Source: Proteus cibi (lineage in GTDB: Bacteria > Pseudomonadota > Gammaproteobacteria > Enterobacterales > Enterobacteriaceae). Taken from it: DNA of 64,000 nt. Where the stretch lies: contig NZ_PENW01000026.1 of NCBI RefSeq assembly GCF_003144405.1, positions 124,001-188,000 of the forward strand, read 5' to 3'. Of the stretch, positions 1 to 10,413 are shown one piece after another. The notes below the pieces were generated by a model. It made no database searches and was not told the DNA's origin. It was given only the letters and a program-made list of their open reading frames with translations. The translations under genes and the position numbers were made by a program. Position 1 is the first letter of the stretch. Each line of letters opens with the position of its first letter.

Positions 1-585
1 GCTTTTGGTAAACTACGCATTATGTTTCCAATGATTATCTCTGTTGAAGAGATCCGTGCATTGAAAGCAGAACTTGAAATACTAAAAAGCCAGCTTCGTG
101 AAGAAAAGAAAGCTTTTGATGAATCTATTGAAGTCGGTGTGATGGTAGAAACCCCAGCCGCAGCAGTGATGGCTCGTCATATGGCAAAAGAAGTTGACTT
201 TTTTAGTATTGGGACTAACGATCTAACACAATATACTCTGGCTGTAGACCGTGGAAATGAGCTGATATCTCATCTATATAATCCAATGTCACCTGCAGTA
301 CTCAACCTGATAAAACAGGTGATTGATGCATCACATGCTGAAGGTAAATGGACTGGAATGTGTGGTGAACTTGCTGGAGATGAACGAGCAACATTGCTCC
401 TTCTCGGCATGGGATTAGATGAGTTTAGTATGAGTGCTATTTCAATTCCTCGCATCAAAAAAGTGATCCGTAATGCGAATTACGATGATGCAAGAGCACT
501 AGCAGAGCAAGCACTTGCTCAGCCAACTGCAAAAGAATTGATGGACTTAGTAGAAACTTTTACTAAAGAAAAGACACTGTGCTAA
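1..585 (+). CDS. ptsI: PTS enzyme I, 3' end only (phosphoenolpyruvate-protein phosphotransferase)
   Basis: The 5' part lies outside the window; reading is open from base 1. Enzyme I takes phosphate from PEP and passes it to HPr, the first step of the cytoplasmic sugar phosphotransferase system. The visible part is the C-terminal PEP-binding TIM barrel: the start matches the LRIMFPMI segment, GTNDLTQY follows, and [10 protein letters not shown] carries the conserved active-site cysteine. The end (EKTLC) resembles E. coli EKTIC. crr follows after 49 bp on the same strand, as in ptsHI-crr. Identification is secure; only about a third of the protein is visible. Confidence 0.96.
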   Translation, partial: AFGKLRIMFPMIISVEEIRALKAELEILKSQLREEKKAFDESIEVGVMVETPAAAVMARHMAKEVDFFSIGTNDLTQYTLAVDRGNELISHLYNPMSPAVLNLIKQVIDASHAEGKWTGMCGELAGDERATLLLLGMGLDEFSMSAISIPRIKKVIRNANYDDARALAEQALAQPTAKELMDLVETFTKEKTLC

Positions 586-634
586 TCACATTAGCCAGAG
601 CCCGGTCCCAACTACAATAATTAGGAGAAGATTC

Positions 635-1144
635 ATGGGTCTGTTTGATAAATTAAAATCACTGGTTTCAGAGGAAAAGAAAGGCAGTGGCACGATTGAT
701 ATTGTTGCACCACTTTCTGGTGAAATCGTCAATATCGAAGATGTTCCTGATGTTGTTTTCGCTGAAAAAATCGTAGGTGACGGTATTGCTATCAAACCTG
801 CTGGTAATAAAATTGTTGCGCCAGTCGATGGTACTATCGGTAAAATTTTCGAGACTAACCATGCTTTCTCTATTGAGTCTGACAACGGTATCGAGTTATT
901 TGTCCACTTCGGTATCGACACTGTTGAACTGAAAGGTGAAGGGTTTAAACGTATCGCTGAAGAAGGTCAGCAAGTAAAAGTAGGTGATACTATTTTAGAA
1001 TTTGACTTGGCGGTATTAGAAGAAAAAGCGAAATCAGTTCTAACACCGGTTGTTATCTCTAATATGGATGAAATTCAAAGTTTAACCAAAATGACAGGCC
1101 CAGTTACTGTTGGTGAAACCGTTATTATTCAGATTAAAAAATAA
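635..1144 (+). CDS. crr: PTS glucose-specific enzyme IIA component
   Basis: Cytoplasmic phosphocarrier between HPr and glucose-type EIIBC permeases. In enterics it also regulates adenylate cyclase and excludes inducers by binding non-PTS permeases and glycerol kinase. 169 aa, the family's normal length. H76 (TNHAFS) and H91 (FVHFGID), counted with Met, correspond to the active-site pair His75/His90 of E. coli numbering. The start is supported by AGGAG at 623-627. It is the last gene of the pts operon, with a strong terminator 24 bp after the stop. Confidence 0.98.
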   Translation: MGLFDKLKSLVSEEKKGSGTIDIVAPLSGEIVNIEDVPDVVFAEKIVGDGIAIKPAGNKIVAPVDGTIGKIFETNHAFSIESDNGIELFVHFGIDTVELKGEGFKRIAEEGQQVKVGDTILEFDLAVLEEKAKSVLTPVVISNMDEIQSLTKMTGPVTVGETVIIQIKK

Positions 1145-1167
1145 TCTTCTGTGATGTTCTCTATTTA

Positions 1168-1198
1168 AACCGCCACCGATAATGTGGCGGTTTTTTTA
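1168..1198 (+). terminator. Rho-independent terminator of pts operon
   Basis: A 9-bp GC-rich stem (AACCGCCAC / GTGGCGGTT) is closed by a 7-nt loop and followed by seven T residues. It lies just after crr. Confidence 0.93.
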
Positions 1199-1232
1199 TA
1201 TTTAAGAACCAAAAATGAAAAGTACTCTAAAT

Positions 1233-1403
1233 AATTCGAGATGTAGCTAGGCGACAAGTGAATAAGTCGCTAGGAGCATACATAAGTATGTGACTAGTGC
1301 GAATGAACGCAGTCAACAACGCGACAACTTGAAGTATGACGAGTATTGTGACTAGCGCGAATGAACGTAGCCACAACGCGACAACTTGAAATGTAACGAG
1401 TAT
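1233..1403. repeat. Palindromic intergenic repeat with tandem copy of its right half
   Basis: The unit 1289-1346 (TGTGACTAG...GAGTAT, 58 bp) is followed directly by a near-identical 57-bp copy at 1347-1403; both contain GCGAATGAACG and ACGCGACAACTTGAA. To the left, 1233-1288 (AATTCGAGATGTAGCTAGGCGAC...) looks like the inverted partner: its outer end resembles the reverse complement of the right end (ATACTCGTCATACTTCAAGTTG type). The same layout (TTCGAG start, AAGTATGACGAGTAT end) is seen in short dispersed intergenic repeats of Serratia and Yersinia; that link is from memory of the family. The element fills the crr-cysM gap and stops a few bases from the cysM stop codon. Confidence 0.7.
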
Positions 1404-1411
1404 TCGTCAAG

Positions 1412-2293
1412 TTAGCCAAAAACGCCCGTTGATAAATAACGGTCGCCTCGATCACAAATAATCGCCACAATCACCGCACCAGGATTCTCTTTTGCAACGC
1501 GCAGAGCGCCAGCAACAGCGCCGCCAGAACTTACCCCACAGAAGATACCCTCCTGACTGGCTAAAAGGCGCATCGTTGATTCTGCTTCTGTTTGTGACAT
1601 GTCTATCACACTATCCACCAGCTCCTTTTTAAAGATGCCGGGCAAATAAGCAGGTGACCAACGGCGAATACCTGGAATTTGACTTTTTTCTTCAGGCTGA
1701 AGGCCTATCACTTGCACGCTATCTGATTGTGTTTTTAAGTAACTTCCCACACCCGTAATTGTGCCCGTTGTTCCCATACTCGACACAAAATGTGTAATAC
1801 GACCTTGTGTTTGTTGCCAAATCTCAGGGCCAGTAGAAATAAAATGCGCTCTTGGATTATCTGGGTTATTAAATTGATCTAATACCTTACCTTCGCCCTT
1901 TTGTTCCATCTGTTGTGCGAGATCTCGTGCACCTTCCATACCGACCTCACGACTCACTAAAATCAATTCCGCGCCATAAGCTTGCATAGAGGCTTGACGC
2001 TCTTTACTCATATTCTCAGGCATTAACAACTTTAAACGGTAACCTTTTACTGCTGCAATCATCGCTAAGGCAATCCCTGTATTACCACTGGTTGCTTCAA
2101 TTAGCGTATCACCTGGTTTTATTTCACCACGCAATTCGGCTTGTTCAATCATCGATAATGCAGCTCTGTCTTTTACTGAACCTGCGGGGTTGTTACCTTC
2201 AAGCTTAACCCAGATTTCAGCGTCCACCTCTTGTGTAAGTCGTTGTAGTTTTACTAATGGTGTATTACCAATAAATTGTTCTAACCCTGCCAC
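1412..2293 (-). CDS. cysM: Cysteine synthase B (O-acetylserine sulfhydrylase B)
   Basis: PLP enzyme making cysteine from O-acetylserine and sulfide; the B isozyme can also use thiosulfate to make S-sulfocysteine. The PLP lysine is K41 in NPAGSVKDR; the phosphate loop TSGNTGIA and the GVSSGGAVAG segment are present. Length is 293 aa against about 303 in E. coli: the protein ends at STGVFG and lacks about ten C-terminal residues. The stop codon abuts the repeat at 1233-1403, so the repeat may have supplied a new stop (inference). It lies downstream of cysPTWA on the same strand but beyond a terminator. Confidence 0.95.
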   Translation of the reverse strand: MAGLEQFIGNTPLVKLQRLTQEVDAEIWVKLEGNNPAGSVKDRAALSMIEQAELRGEIKPGDTLIEATSGNTGIALAMIAAVKGYRLKLLMPENMSKERQASMQAYGAELILVSREVGMEGARDLAQQMEQKGEGKVLDQFNNPDNPRAHFISTGPEIWQQTQGRITHFVSSMGTTGTITGVGSYLKTQSDSVQVIGLQPEEKSQIPGIRRWSPAYLPGIFKKELVDSVIDMSQTEAESTMRLLASQEGIFCGVSSGGAVAGALRVAKENPGAVIVAIICDRGDRYLSTGVFG

Positions 2294-2395
2294 AATAAGT
2301 CCCTGCTCATTTGTTTGTCTGTATTAATGAAGAAATCACATTTAACTTATTAACGCAATAATATTAACGTAATTCGATAAGTCTCTTCGCTTTCT

Positions 2396-2434
2396 GAGAA
2401 AACAAAACACCCATGCCTGAAATAAGCATGGGTG
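2396..2434 (-). terminator. Terminator after cysA
   Basis: A 9-bp stem CACCCATGC / GCATGGGTG (2408-2434) is followed on the minus strand by TTTTGTTTTC. It lies between cysA and cysM, so it should end or reduce cysPTWA transcription before cysM. Confidence 0.85.
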
Positions 2435-2471
2435 AAAAAGAGTGAAATCAAGCGATAGATTAATAATTAAA

Positions 2472-3560
2472 TTAAGCGGTATAGGCTAACGATACCGTAT
2501 TTAAGGGCGTATCTCCCGTATATAAACGGGCTTGAGCACCTCCCATATAATAGGTATTTCCTTTTGTTGGCGCTGAAGAAATATCATTCCAAACGGCAGT
2601 AATAGGTGTTTCACTCCACCCTAATGGCTGTAAAATTAACTGCCAATAATGCCCTTTGGGTGATACCTCAATAACTTTAACAGGTAACCGACAAACGCTA
2701 TTAGCATGTACACTTAATGCAATTTCCCAAGGTCGCAAAAATACATCAACTGAACCTTGGTGAAGCGGTGTCACCGATAATGGCAAGTGATATCCCCCAA
2801 TCTGTAATTGCGCACCATTAATTTCACCTTGTAGATGATTCACATCACCTAAAAACTCTAAAACAAAGCGACTCTTTGGTGATTGCCACACTTCTTGTGG
2901 TGTCCCTACTTGCTCTATTTTACCATTTCCCATAATCACAATGCGATCAGCGACTTCCATCGCCTCTTGTTGATCATGCGTGACAAAAACACTGGTAAAT
3001 TTAAGCTCTTCATGAAGCTCACGTAACCAACGGCGTAATTCGGTTCTCACCTTGGCATCTAAAGCACCAAAAGGCTCATCTAATAACAAGATTTGAGGCT
3101 CAACAGCCAATGCTCTTGCTAAGGCTACACGCTGTTTCTGCCCGCCTGACAATTGAGCAGGATAACGTTGCGCTAAATGAGGCAATTGGATCATCTCTAA
3201 TAACTGCTCAACTTTTTTATGAATTGCGTCTTTACTAGGGCGCTCACGGCGAGGCAATACGGTTAAACCAAAAGCGATATTCTCAAATACGGTCATATGA
3301 CGAAACAGCGCATAGTGCTGAAAAACGAAACCGACTTTGCGATCTCTCGCATGTAATTGGCTAACATCCTGTCCTTCAAAACGAAGACTTCCTTGGGTTT
3401 GATGTTCAAGGCCTGCAATAATACGCAAGAGTGTTGTTTTACCTGAACCAGAAGGCCCTAACAATGCCACCATTTCACCTGAAGCCACATCAAGACTGAC
3501 ATCATGCAACACTTCAGTGCGATCAAAATATTTTGTGACACTATTAATTTCAATACTCAT
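2472..3560 (-). CDS. cysA: Sulfate/thiosulfate ABC transporter ATP-binding protein
   Basis: Cytoplasmic ATPase that powers the CysTWA importer. 362 aa. Walker A GPSGSGKT (35-42), Q-loop VFQHYALF (79-86), signature LSGGQ (137-141), Walker B ILLLDEP (157-163) and switch histidine THDQQEA are all intact. A C-terminal regulatory region of about 120 residues follows the nucleotide-binding domain, as in the CysA/MalK class. It is the last gene of cysPTWA, 33 bp after cysW, and a terminator follows. Confidence 0.97.
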   Translation of the reverse strand: MSIEINSVTKYFDRTEVLHDVSLDVASGEMVALLGPSGSGKTTLLRIIAGLEHQTQGSLRFEGQDVSQLHARDRKVGFVFQHYALFRHMTVFENIAFGLTVLPRRERPSKDAIHKKVEQLLEMIQLPHLAQRYPAQLSGGQKQRVALARALAVEPQILLLDEPFGALDAKVRTELRRWLRELHEELKFTSVFVTHDQQEAMEVADRIVIMGNGKIEQVGTPQEVWQSPKSRFVLEFLGDVNHLQGEINGAQLQIGGYHLPLSVTPLHQGSVDVFLRPWEIALSVHANSVCRLPVKVIEVSPKGHYWQLILQPLGWSETPITAVWNDISSAPTKGNTYYMGGAQARLYTGDTPLNTVSLAYTA

Positions 3561-3593
3561 ATTTTGCCTCTACTTTTGTGTAAATAATGATGT

Positions 3594-4436
3594 TCATTGC
3601 TGACGGGCTAAATGCCATTGCAAAGCACTTTTAAACATTAAGGTGAAAATTGCCATCATCGCGAGTAATGCCGCCGCCGTAAATGCGCCGACGGTATTGT
3701 AATCTTGATGAAGTAATTCAACTTGTAACGGTAGTGAATAAGTTTCGCCACGAATAGCACCAGACACCACAGAAACCGCACCAAACTCACCAATAGCTCT
3801 AGCATTCGTTAATACAACACCATAGAGCAATGCCCAGCGAATATTCGGTAATGTCACTCGCCAAAACATCGTCCAACCACTCGCACCTAATAACACGGCG
3901 GCTTCATCTTCTTGGCTACCTTGGCTCATCATCACGGGTACCAGCTCTCTGACGACAAAAGGGCAAGTGACAAACACCGTTACTAAGACCATTCCTGGCC
4001 ATGAGAACATAAGTTGGATATCAAATTGCGATAACCACTGCCCAGCCCAGCCATTACTGCCGTAAAAAAGCAGATAAAGTAATCCGGCAACGACTGGAGA
4101 CACTGCAAATGGAATATCAATCAATGTCATTAATAACTGGCGACCTGGAAAACGAAAGCGCGTGACCAGCCATGCCATACTGACACCAAACAACATATTG
4201 ACAGGTACCGTGATTAACGCGATAAGTACCGTTAACCAGACAGCATGTAACATATCGCTGTCGAATAAGTTCTCAGTAAATATTTCAACGCCTTTTGAAA
4301 ACGCGGTCATAAAGATCCACGCAATAGGCACAACTAAAAATAAAATGGATAACACAACACCCGTAAGGATCAACCCCCACTTCACCCAATCAATTTGGCG
4401 ACGAGATACCGAGCGTTGTTGCATAATATCTGACAT
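3594..4436 (-). CDS. cysW: Sulfate/thiosulfate ABC transporter permease CysW
   Basis: Inner-membrane permease half; with CysT it forms the sulfate channel. 280 aa with about six predicted membrane segments. The EAAVLLGASGWTMFWRVTLP segment is the EAA loop that docks onto CysA. I start it at the ATG at 4436, which shares one base with the cysT stop (TGATG) and fits translational coupling. A TTG one codon upstream is less likely. Close to E. coli CysW along the whole length. Confidence 0.96.
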   Translation of the reverse strand: MSDIMQQRSVSRRQIDWVKWGLILTGVVLSILFLVVPIAWIFMTAFSKGVEIFTENLFDSDMLHAVWLTVLIALITVPVNMLFGVSMAWLVTRFRFPGRQLLMTLIDIPFAVSPVVAGLLYLLFYGSNGWAGQWLSQFDIQLMFSWPGMVLVTVFVTCPFVVRELVPVMMSQGSQEDEAAVLLGASGWTMFWRVTLPNIRWALLYGVVLTNARAIGEFGAVSVVSGAIRGETYSLPLQVELLHQDYNTVGAFTAAALLAMMAIFTLMFKSALQWHLARQQ

Positions 4437-5269
4437 CAATGCCCCCTCAACCGTTGACCGAATCGGCTTTGTAATCCATTAATTGAAAACAGTAAGACTA
4501 ATGAAACAAGTAAGATCACAGAAGCAACAGCACTTGCCGCAGGATAATCAAATTCTTGCAACCGAATAAAAATCATCAAAGAAACAACTTCTGTTTGCCA
4601 TGCAATATTGCCAGCAATAAAAATAACGGCGCCAAACTCACCTAAACTGCGCGTAAAAGAGAGTGCAGTTCCCGCTATTAATGCTGGTGATAACTCAGGT
4701 AATACAACCTTACGAAAAGTCTGCCAACGACTCGCCCCGAGTGTTTCAGCCGCTTCTTCATACTCAGGGCCTAACTCTTCAAGGACTGGCTGAACTGTTC
4801 TTACAACAAAAGGCAAACTGGTAAAAGCCATAGCAACGGCAATGCCAATCCATGTATTAATGACTTTGATATCAAATTTATCCAATACAACGCCGTACCA
4901 GCCTTGTGTTGAAAACAGAGTGGCAAGCGTCAAGCCAGCAACAGCCGTAGGTAAGGCAAAAGGTAAATCCATTAAACCATCAAGTAGTTGCCTACCTGGA
5001 AAACGGTAACGAGTAATGATCCACGCAAGCAACATACCGAAAAGAGCATTAAAAATACTGGCAACGGCTGCCGCTAATAGTGTGACTTTATACGCTGCTA
5101 CAATTTGAGGGTGTGTTATCACTGCCCAATATTGGGACCAACTCATATCAGAAAGTTGCACAACCAGCGCACTCATTGGTAACAGTAAGATCAAACAGGT
5201 GTAAAACAGTGTTCCACCTAAACTTAATCCAAATCCCGGTAAAACCCGTTTGCTGGTTGTGGTAAACAT
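4436..5269 (-). CDS. cysT: Sulfate/thiosulfate ABC transporter permease CysT (CysU)
   Basis: Partner permease of CysW in the inner membrane. 277 aa, about six membrane segments, with the EAA docking loop in EEAAETLGASRWQTFRKVVLP. Its ATG overlaps the cysP stop by one base (TAATG) and its stop overlaps the cysW start, so cysP, cysT and cysW are tightly coupled. The E. coli name for the same gene is cysU. Confidence 0.96.
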   Translation of the reverse strand: MFTTTSKRVLPGFGLSLGGTLFYTCLILLLPMSALVVQLSDMSWSQYWAVITHPQIVAAYKVTLLAAAVASIFNALFGMLLAWIITRYRFPGRQLLDGLMDLPFALPTAVAGLTLATLFSTQGWYGVVLDKFDIKVINTWIGIAVAMAFTSLPFVVRTVQPVLEELGPEYEEAAETLGASRWQTFRKVVLPELSPALIAGTALSFTRSLGEFGAVIFIAGNIAWQTEVVSLMIFIRLQEFDYPAASAVASVILLVSLVLLFSINGLQSRFGQRLRGH

Positions 5270-6288
5270 TACTGACGTCCTTGTAGTAACAATTTATCAA
5301 GCATGCCATCTGTCGTGAAATGTGTTTTCATCACGTTATTCCAATCACCAAATACTTCTTCAATCGTAAAGAGTGACGTAGTTGGGAACTGTGCTGATTT
5401 TTTAGCCATGACCGTTTTATCATTTACGCGATAATTAAATTGCGTGATGATCTCTTGTGCTCTAGGGCTGTATAAATAATTTAGATAGGCTTTTGCCAAT
5501 GCTTCGGTATCGTTACGCTGAACGTTTTTATCAATCCAAGCGACAGGAAACTCCGCTAAAATATCAACAGGTGGCACAATGACTTGATATTCATCTTCAC
5601 CATATTGTTGACGAATATTATTAACTTCAGATTCAAAACTGATCAGAACATCCCCAAGTCCGCGTTCAATAAAAGAGGTTGTTGCGCCACGACCTCCCGT
5701 ATCAAATACCTCGACATTCTTGAGGAATTTTTTCATCGCTTCTTGTGTCTGCTCATCGTTACCATATGCTTTTTCAAAAGCGCCCCATGCCGCTAAGTAG
5801 GTATAGCGACCATTACCCGATGTTTTAGGATTAGGGAAAACCACTTTGACATCTTCACGGGTTAAATCTTCCCATGAAGTAATGTTCTTTGGATTTCCTT
5901 TGCGTACTAAATACGCCATGGTGGAATAATAAGGCGAGCTATTATTAGGAAGACGTTGTTGCCAATCCGCCGGAATTAATTTGCCTTTATCATGCAGAAT
6001 TTGTACATCTGTAACTTGGTTATAGGTCACTACATCCGCAGGTAAACCTTGTAATATTGCAAGTGCCTGCTTAGAAGAGCCTGCATGTGATTGTTTGAGG
6101 GTGACTTTATCATCAGGATGTTGAGCATCCCACTCTGTTTTAAAATCGCTATTTAGCTGTGTGAATAACTCCCTTGCGATATCGTAAGAGCTATTAAGCA
6201 ATTGAGCAGCCCCTGCATAACTACTCACAACCAAAGACAATGCTGCGGTTGCTTGTAATGCAAAGGTTCTGATTGTGTTTTTCTTCAT
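5269..6288 (-). CDS. cysP: Thiosulfate/sulfate-binding periplasmic protein
   Basis: Periplasmic receptor that hands thiosulfate or sulfate to CysTWA. 339 aa. The N-terminal signal peptide is [20 protein letters not shown] with likely cleavage after SYAGA or AGAA. The family hallmarks SYDIARELF near the mature start, [17 protein letters not shown], and DVLISFESE are present. I chose the ATG at 6288 (GGG 8 nt upstream) over a TTG one codon before it. First gene of the operon, so the CysB-controlled promoter should lie at 6290-6460. Confidence 0.96.
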   Translation of the reverse strand: MKKNTIRTFALQATAALSLVVSSYAGAAQLLNSSYDIARELFTQLNSDFKTEWDAQHPDDKVTLKQSHAGSSKQALAILQGLPADVVTYNQVTDVQILHDKGKLIPADWQQRLPNNSSPYYSTMAYLVRKGNPKNITSWEDLTREDVKVVFPNPKTSGNGRYTYLAAWGAFEKAYGNDEQTQEAMKKFLKNVEVFDTGGRGATTSFIERGLGDVLISFESEVNNIRQQYGEDEYQVIVPPVDILAEFPVAWIDKNVQRNDTEALAKAYLNYLYSPRAQEIITQFNYRVNDKTVMAKKSAQFPTTSLFTIEEVFGDWNNVMKTHFTTDGMLDKLLLQGRQ

Positions 6289-6291
6289 CAA

Positions 6292-6460
6292 AAGTACCCA
6301 TCATTGTAAGTTTTATTTTAATGGTTACTCTATCGGCTTTATTTATAACAGTGTAGTTAACTTTTGTTATTTGATATAACTGTAAGTTATTAAAAATGAA
6401 TAAAACTCAGGCTAATTAATTAAACTTGCATCAATTACTATTAATATGAAAAATTTTCAG
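6292..6460 (-). promoter_or_regulatory. Candidate cysP promoter region with LysR-type palindrome
   Basis: The AT-rich leader holds the palindrome ATAAC-TGTAA-GTTAT at 6376-6390, the T-N11-A shape of LysR-family sites, and a TATAAA-like -10 nearer the gene without a good -35. In enterics cysP is switched on by the LysR-type activator CysB with acetylserine, which suits this arrangement. Site assignment is inference. Confidence 0.4.
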
Positions 6461-6461
6461 A

Positions 6462-6491
6462 CAAAAATGCCTGCTTTAAAAGCAGGCATTT
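6462..6491 (-). terminator. Terminator after yfeX
   Basis: 11-bp stem AAATGCCTGCT / AGCAGGCATTT, followed on the minus strand by TTTTTGTC. It ends the yfeX transcript before the cysP promoter region. Confidence 0.88.
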
Positions 6492-6526
6492 CATTAATAA
6501 AAACCTATCTAATAACTAGATAACGA

Positions 6527-7423
6527 TTACAGTGCTTTTAATACTTCGTAAGAAGGTGCGAAGTAATAACTTCCTGTTACCGGTTTACTCATACGTAATA
6601 GGTCGTCATGTTTACCGTCTAATTCACCAAACATGCTCAATAGTTGCTGTTCAATGTTATATAAACGACCACAGTAAGCTAAGAAATATAAACCATGTTT
6701 ACCGCTTGCGGTACCGTAAGGCAGGCTGTGACGTAAAATCGCCAGCTCTTCACCGTCTTCTTCAATCACAACACGAGAAACGTGAGATGTCACATTACGC
6801 TCAGATTCATCAAGTTCAACACTGTCTTTTTTAGTGCGACCAATCATTTTTTCTTGGTCTGATTCACTAAAACGCGCCCATTTCTTCAGGTTATGTTCAT
6901 AACGTTGAACTAAAACATAACTACCACCAGCATCAACACCGTCATTAATTAGTGCAACACCATAACGCTCATCATCTTGTGGATTTTCTGTACCATCAAT
7001 GAAACCACTTAAATCGCGCTCTTCTATCCAACGGAAACCATGAATTTCTTCTTCAACATTAATTACACCACCAAAAGCAGCAATTGCAGCTTGTGCCAGT
7101 GAGAAATTCACATCATGACGCATAGATTGAATATGAATAAAGAGATCGCGCTGTGTTGCTGGCGCTAAACCTTTACCTAAAGGGCGAAAAGGTTTCAGCT
7201 CTGGTGCACTATTCTCATCGGAAAGTTTTTTCCACAGATCAGAGCCAAATGCAACAACTGCACCTAGTGATGCATCAGGAAATTGCTTTTGTAGATCAGA
7301 TAATGATTGCATGAATTTCTGACACCCTTCACGCAGAGCTTCTAATTCACCCACAACCATTGCTTCGATAAAAAGACCAAATTTACTATGTGCGACTAAA
7401 ATGCCACTTTGTGCATGAGACAT
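6527..7423 (-). CDS. yfeX: Dyp-type heme peroxidase YfeX
   Basis: Cytoplasmic heme protein of the dye-decolorizing peroxidase family. In E. coli it oxidizes porphyrinogens, and a claimed deferrochelatase role is disputed. 298 aa. GFIDGTENP (140-148) is the GxxDG motif with D143. H214 in VTSHVSR is the likely proximal heme ligand and R231 in [10 protein letters not shown] the distal arginine, one residue off E. coli H215/R232. No signal peptide. AGGAAA precedes the ATG. Order yfeX-yfeY-ypeA-hemF is as in E. coli, without amiA. Confidence 0.95.
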   Translation of the reverse strand: MSHAQSGILVAHSKFGLFIEAMVVGELEALREGCQKFMQSLSDLQKQFPDASLGAVVAFGSDLWKKLSDENSAPELKPFRPLGKGLAPATQRDLFIHIQSMRHDVNFSLAQAAIAAFGGVINVEEEIHGFRWIEERDLSGFIDGTENPQDDERYGVALINDGVDAGGSYVLVQRYEHNLKKWARFSESDQEKMIGRTKKDSVELDESERNVTSHVSRVVIEEDGEELAILRHSLPYGTASGKHGLYFLAYCGRLYNIEQQLLSMFGELDGKHDDLLRMSKPVTGSYYFAPSYEVLKAL

Positions 7424-7534
7424 ATTGCTTTCCTAATCAATAATCAAAACACCCAGAATGGTGTTGATTATATCGAATATTTTTTCCTGAAGATTTGCCT
7501 TTTAACAAAAATCGGACAGTCTGATTATAAAATC

Positions 7535-7552
7535 TTCCTGACTTTATCAGGA
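7535..7552 (-). terminator. Possible terminator after yfeY
   Basis: 7-bp stem TTCCTGA / TCAGGAA with a 4-nt loop; on the minus strand it is followed by GATTTTATAA. The T run is short, so termination may be partial. Confidence 0.55.
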
Positions 7553-7564
7553 ATAGCGTGAAGG

Positions 7565-8161
7565 CTATTTGTTCTGCCAAATAATTTGCGTTAATGTCCA
7601 GTGAGATAACACTTCATCAGGTGGCATTAATCCATCAGGACCATCCCATTGACCACTAAAGACATAACTCACCGATTTAGCTTCTGTAGATTGGCATAAA
7701 ATGGTTCTCTGTTTTTCATCTTTAGGACCTTTGCTACACGCACCAAACGCTTTTTTATAGATATCTTTAAATGGTGTACCTATTGTTGTACCCCAATCTG
7801 TTGTTGCCTTCGCAGCAAAGACTTCTATTTTTTCAACAGTGCCTTTTTCTTTACCATAGAAAGCCACTTGAACGTTATTATCTTCAAGTGCTTGGACTAC
7901 AACAATAATATCGCTACCTTGCATCTCCATACCTTCACGATAATTAAAGCGCCCTCCTAACTCATTTTTTATTTCACTTTCTGTTATTTTTGTTGAGTTA
8001 GTGATATTTCCTAATCCATTAGCAGAAACGGTTAATGTATCATTTGAAAACCAATTCATCGGATTTAGTGCAGAAAAAGACATTCCTCTCATAGATGAAC
8101 AGCCACTTAATAGCAAAACACTTGTGCTTAAACACAAGGGTAACCAAAACTTAGGCATCAT
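7565..8161 (-). CDS. yfeY: DUF1131 lipoprotein YfeY
   Basis: 198 aa. The signal peptide ends in the lipobox LLLSGC with C21 as lipidation site; the next residue is Ser, which favours outer-membrane sorting. The rest matches the DUF1131 family of enteric YfeY proteins, whose function is unknown. In E. coli the gene is in the sigma-E envelope-stress regulon; I could not confirm a sigma-E promoter here. Two ATGs are adjacent; GGAG 7 nt before the first decides the start. Confidence 0.88.
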   Translation of the reverse strand: MMPKFWLPLCLSTSVLLLSGCSSMRGMSFSALNPMNWFSNDTLTVSANGLGNITNSTKITESEIKNELGGRFNYREGMEMQGSDIIVVVQALEDNNVQVAFYGKEKGTVEKIEVFAAKATTDWGTTIGTPFKDIYKKAFGACSKGPKDEKQRTILCQSTEAKSVSYVFSGQWDGPDGLMPPDEVLSHWTLTQIIWQNK

Positions 8162-8496
8162 TTATTTCTCCGTTAAACTTTTTCGTCACACATTAAAATA
8201 GATATTGAGGTTATTAAGCACACCTTATATCACTCTTCGTATCACCTCAAACATCAGGCTAAATCAGTCACAATAAGTCAGCATAACAAAATATATACTG
8301 AGTTGATCTTAGATAACCACATGAAAAGAAAGCCTAGTTACGACCATCAACATAACATTTTGTTCCACAAAAAAGGCAATATCAGATTTTACGCATAAAT
8401 AAGAAGTACAAACGTAAGAATAGAAACAAAGAAAAAAGAGAGGGAGATAAGGTGAAGATAAATAACCCCTAAAGATATCAGGGGCTTTAAACACAA
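8162..8496. other. Gene-free interval between yfeY and ypeA
   Basis: 335 bp. It holds the yfeY leader and, at 8466-8484, a weak hairpin (CCCCT / AGGGG) that may end ypeA transcription on the minus strand. The open frame at 8309-8494 has no ribosome site and no recognizable family, so I do not call it a gene. Confidence 0.6.
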
Positions 8497-8934
8497 TTAA
8501 AGATCGAAATCCTGATCAACAATTAATCGCTTAGTATATGTTGTACTTTCTTGGTTTTGATCTTCATACAATAACTTCTCAAACATACAAATTGTTGCAT
8601 CATTTTCTTCTGGTACAACTAATGTAATTTGCGGGCACCCTTTCGCAATCAGCTTTTTCTCTAATCGAGAGATCAATGCATTCGCAATGCCTCTTCCTCG
8701 AAAGTCTGGATGAACACCTAAATAGTATAAAGAGCCACGATGACCATCGTAGCCTCCCATTACACTGCCCACAATCTCACCTGACACTTCCGCGATCAGA
8801 AATAAATCGGGTGAGTGGTTTAATTTTCTTTCAATATCAATTTCAGGATCATTATCTGGCGATATTAAGTCGCAACGCTCCCAAAGTGTAATGATTGCCT
8901 CAAAATCATCTTGGCGAAATACACGTATTTCCAT
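8497..8934 (-). CDS. ypeA: GNAT-family acetyltransferase YpeA
   Basis: Single GNAT domain. The acetyl-CoA loop is in [18 protein letters not shown], the R/QxxGxG/A signature. The opening [23 protein letters not shown] is nearly the E. coli YpeA start, so I begin at the ATG at 8934; another in-frame ATG lies four codons upstream (8946). Neither has a strong ribosome site. 145 aa. The substrate is unknown. It is divergent from hemF, with a 133-bp gap. Confidence 0.88.
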   Translation of the reverse strand: MEIRVFRQDDFEAIITLWERCDLISPDNDPEIDIERKLNHSPDLFLIAEVSGEIVGSVMGGYDGHRGSLYYLGVHPDFRGRGIANALISRLEKKLIAKGCPQITLVVPEENDATICMFEKLLYEDQNQESTTYTKRLIVDQDFDL

Positions 8935-9061
8935 GGTTTTGCCCATTATTGGTCACATAAATCTGAATTTATTATCGCTTGTTTGGTTTATGAATCAACT
9001 TGAAAATGAGAACATAGATAATATGGAGTTCTATTTTTAATAAATATGATAAAAATTATAG

Positions 9062-9976
<915 letters not shown>

Positions 9977-9994
9977 AATATTTAACTTATTGAC

Positions 9995-10025
9995 AATAAA
10001 GCCACATTAAAAATGTGGCTTTATT
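9995..10025. terminator. Bidirectional terminator between hemF and a lipoprotein gene
   Basis: 13-bp stem AATAAAGCCACAT / ATGTGGCTTTATT with A-rich and T-rich arms, usable by both converging genes. Confidence 0.9.
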
Positions 10026-10065
10026 CGAATCAAACGGGCAGTTTAATAACAAATGATTTCTAAAA

Positions 10066-10413
10066 TCAATTAAACAAAAAAGCCAGTAAACCTGTAACTT
10101 TATTTTTGTTTTCCCACCCTTCTGCTCTCATACAAGTATTGAAATAGTCTTTACGTTGCCATTCATTAGCATCGGAAGGAAGAGATGACCCAACAGTTGA
10201 ATTCGGAATATCTTTACCTTTTAGACTAATAGGAGCAAAAGAAGGCTGTCTAGAAGACAAATATCTCGCGGGATATCGCGCTTTAGCTTCTTGCATACAC
10301 ATATTCTTAGCAATATCTAACGGTGATGGATTTGTGGTTTTTGCTTCCCATTTTTCAGGTGTTGCACAAGCAGAAAGCATAAAAATTGATGCAATGATGA
10401 TCGTTTTTTTCAA
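10066..10413 (-). CDS. Small putative lipoprotein, function unknown
   Basis: 115 aa. Signal peptide KKTIIIASIFMLSAC with lipobox LSAC (C16 lipidated). The mature part is short, basic and polar with two cysteines, about 39 (NMCMQEA) and 93 (NTCMRAEGW), that could form a disulfide in the periplasm. The only suitable start is TTG at 10413, with GAG about 9 nt upstream; the ATG nearby is out of frame. I do not recognize a named family. Convergent with hemF and divergent from mviM. Confidence 0.75.
   Translation of the reverse strand: MKKTIIIASIFMLSACATPEKWEAKTTNPSPLDIAKNMCMQEAKARYPARYLSSRQPSFAPISLKGKDIPNSTVGSSLPSDANEWQRKDYFNTCMRAEGWENKNKVTGLLAFLFN

Noticed and set aside
8309-8494. 61-codon minus-strand frame between yfeY and ypeA
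   Set aside because: No ribosome site, odd aromatic and cysteine content, and overlap with a likely terminator; looks like chance.
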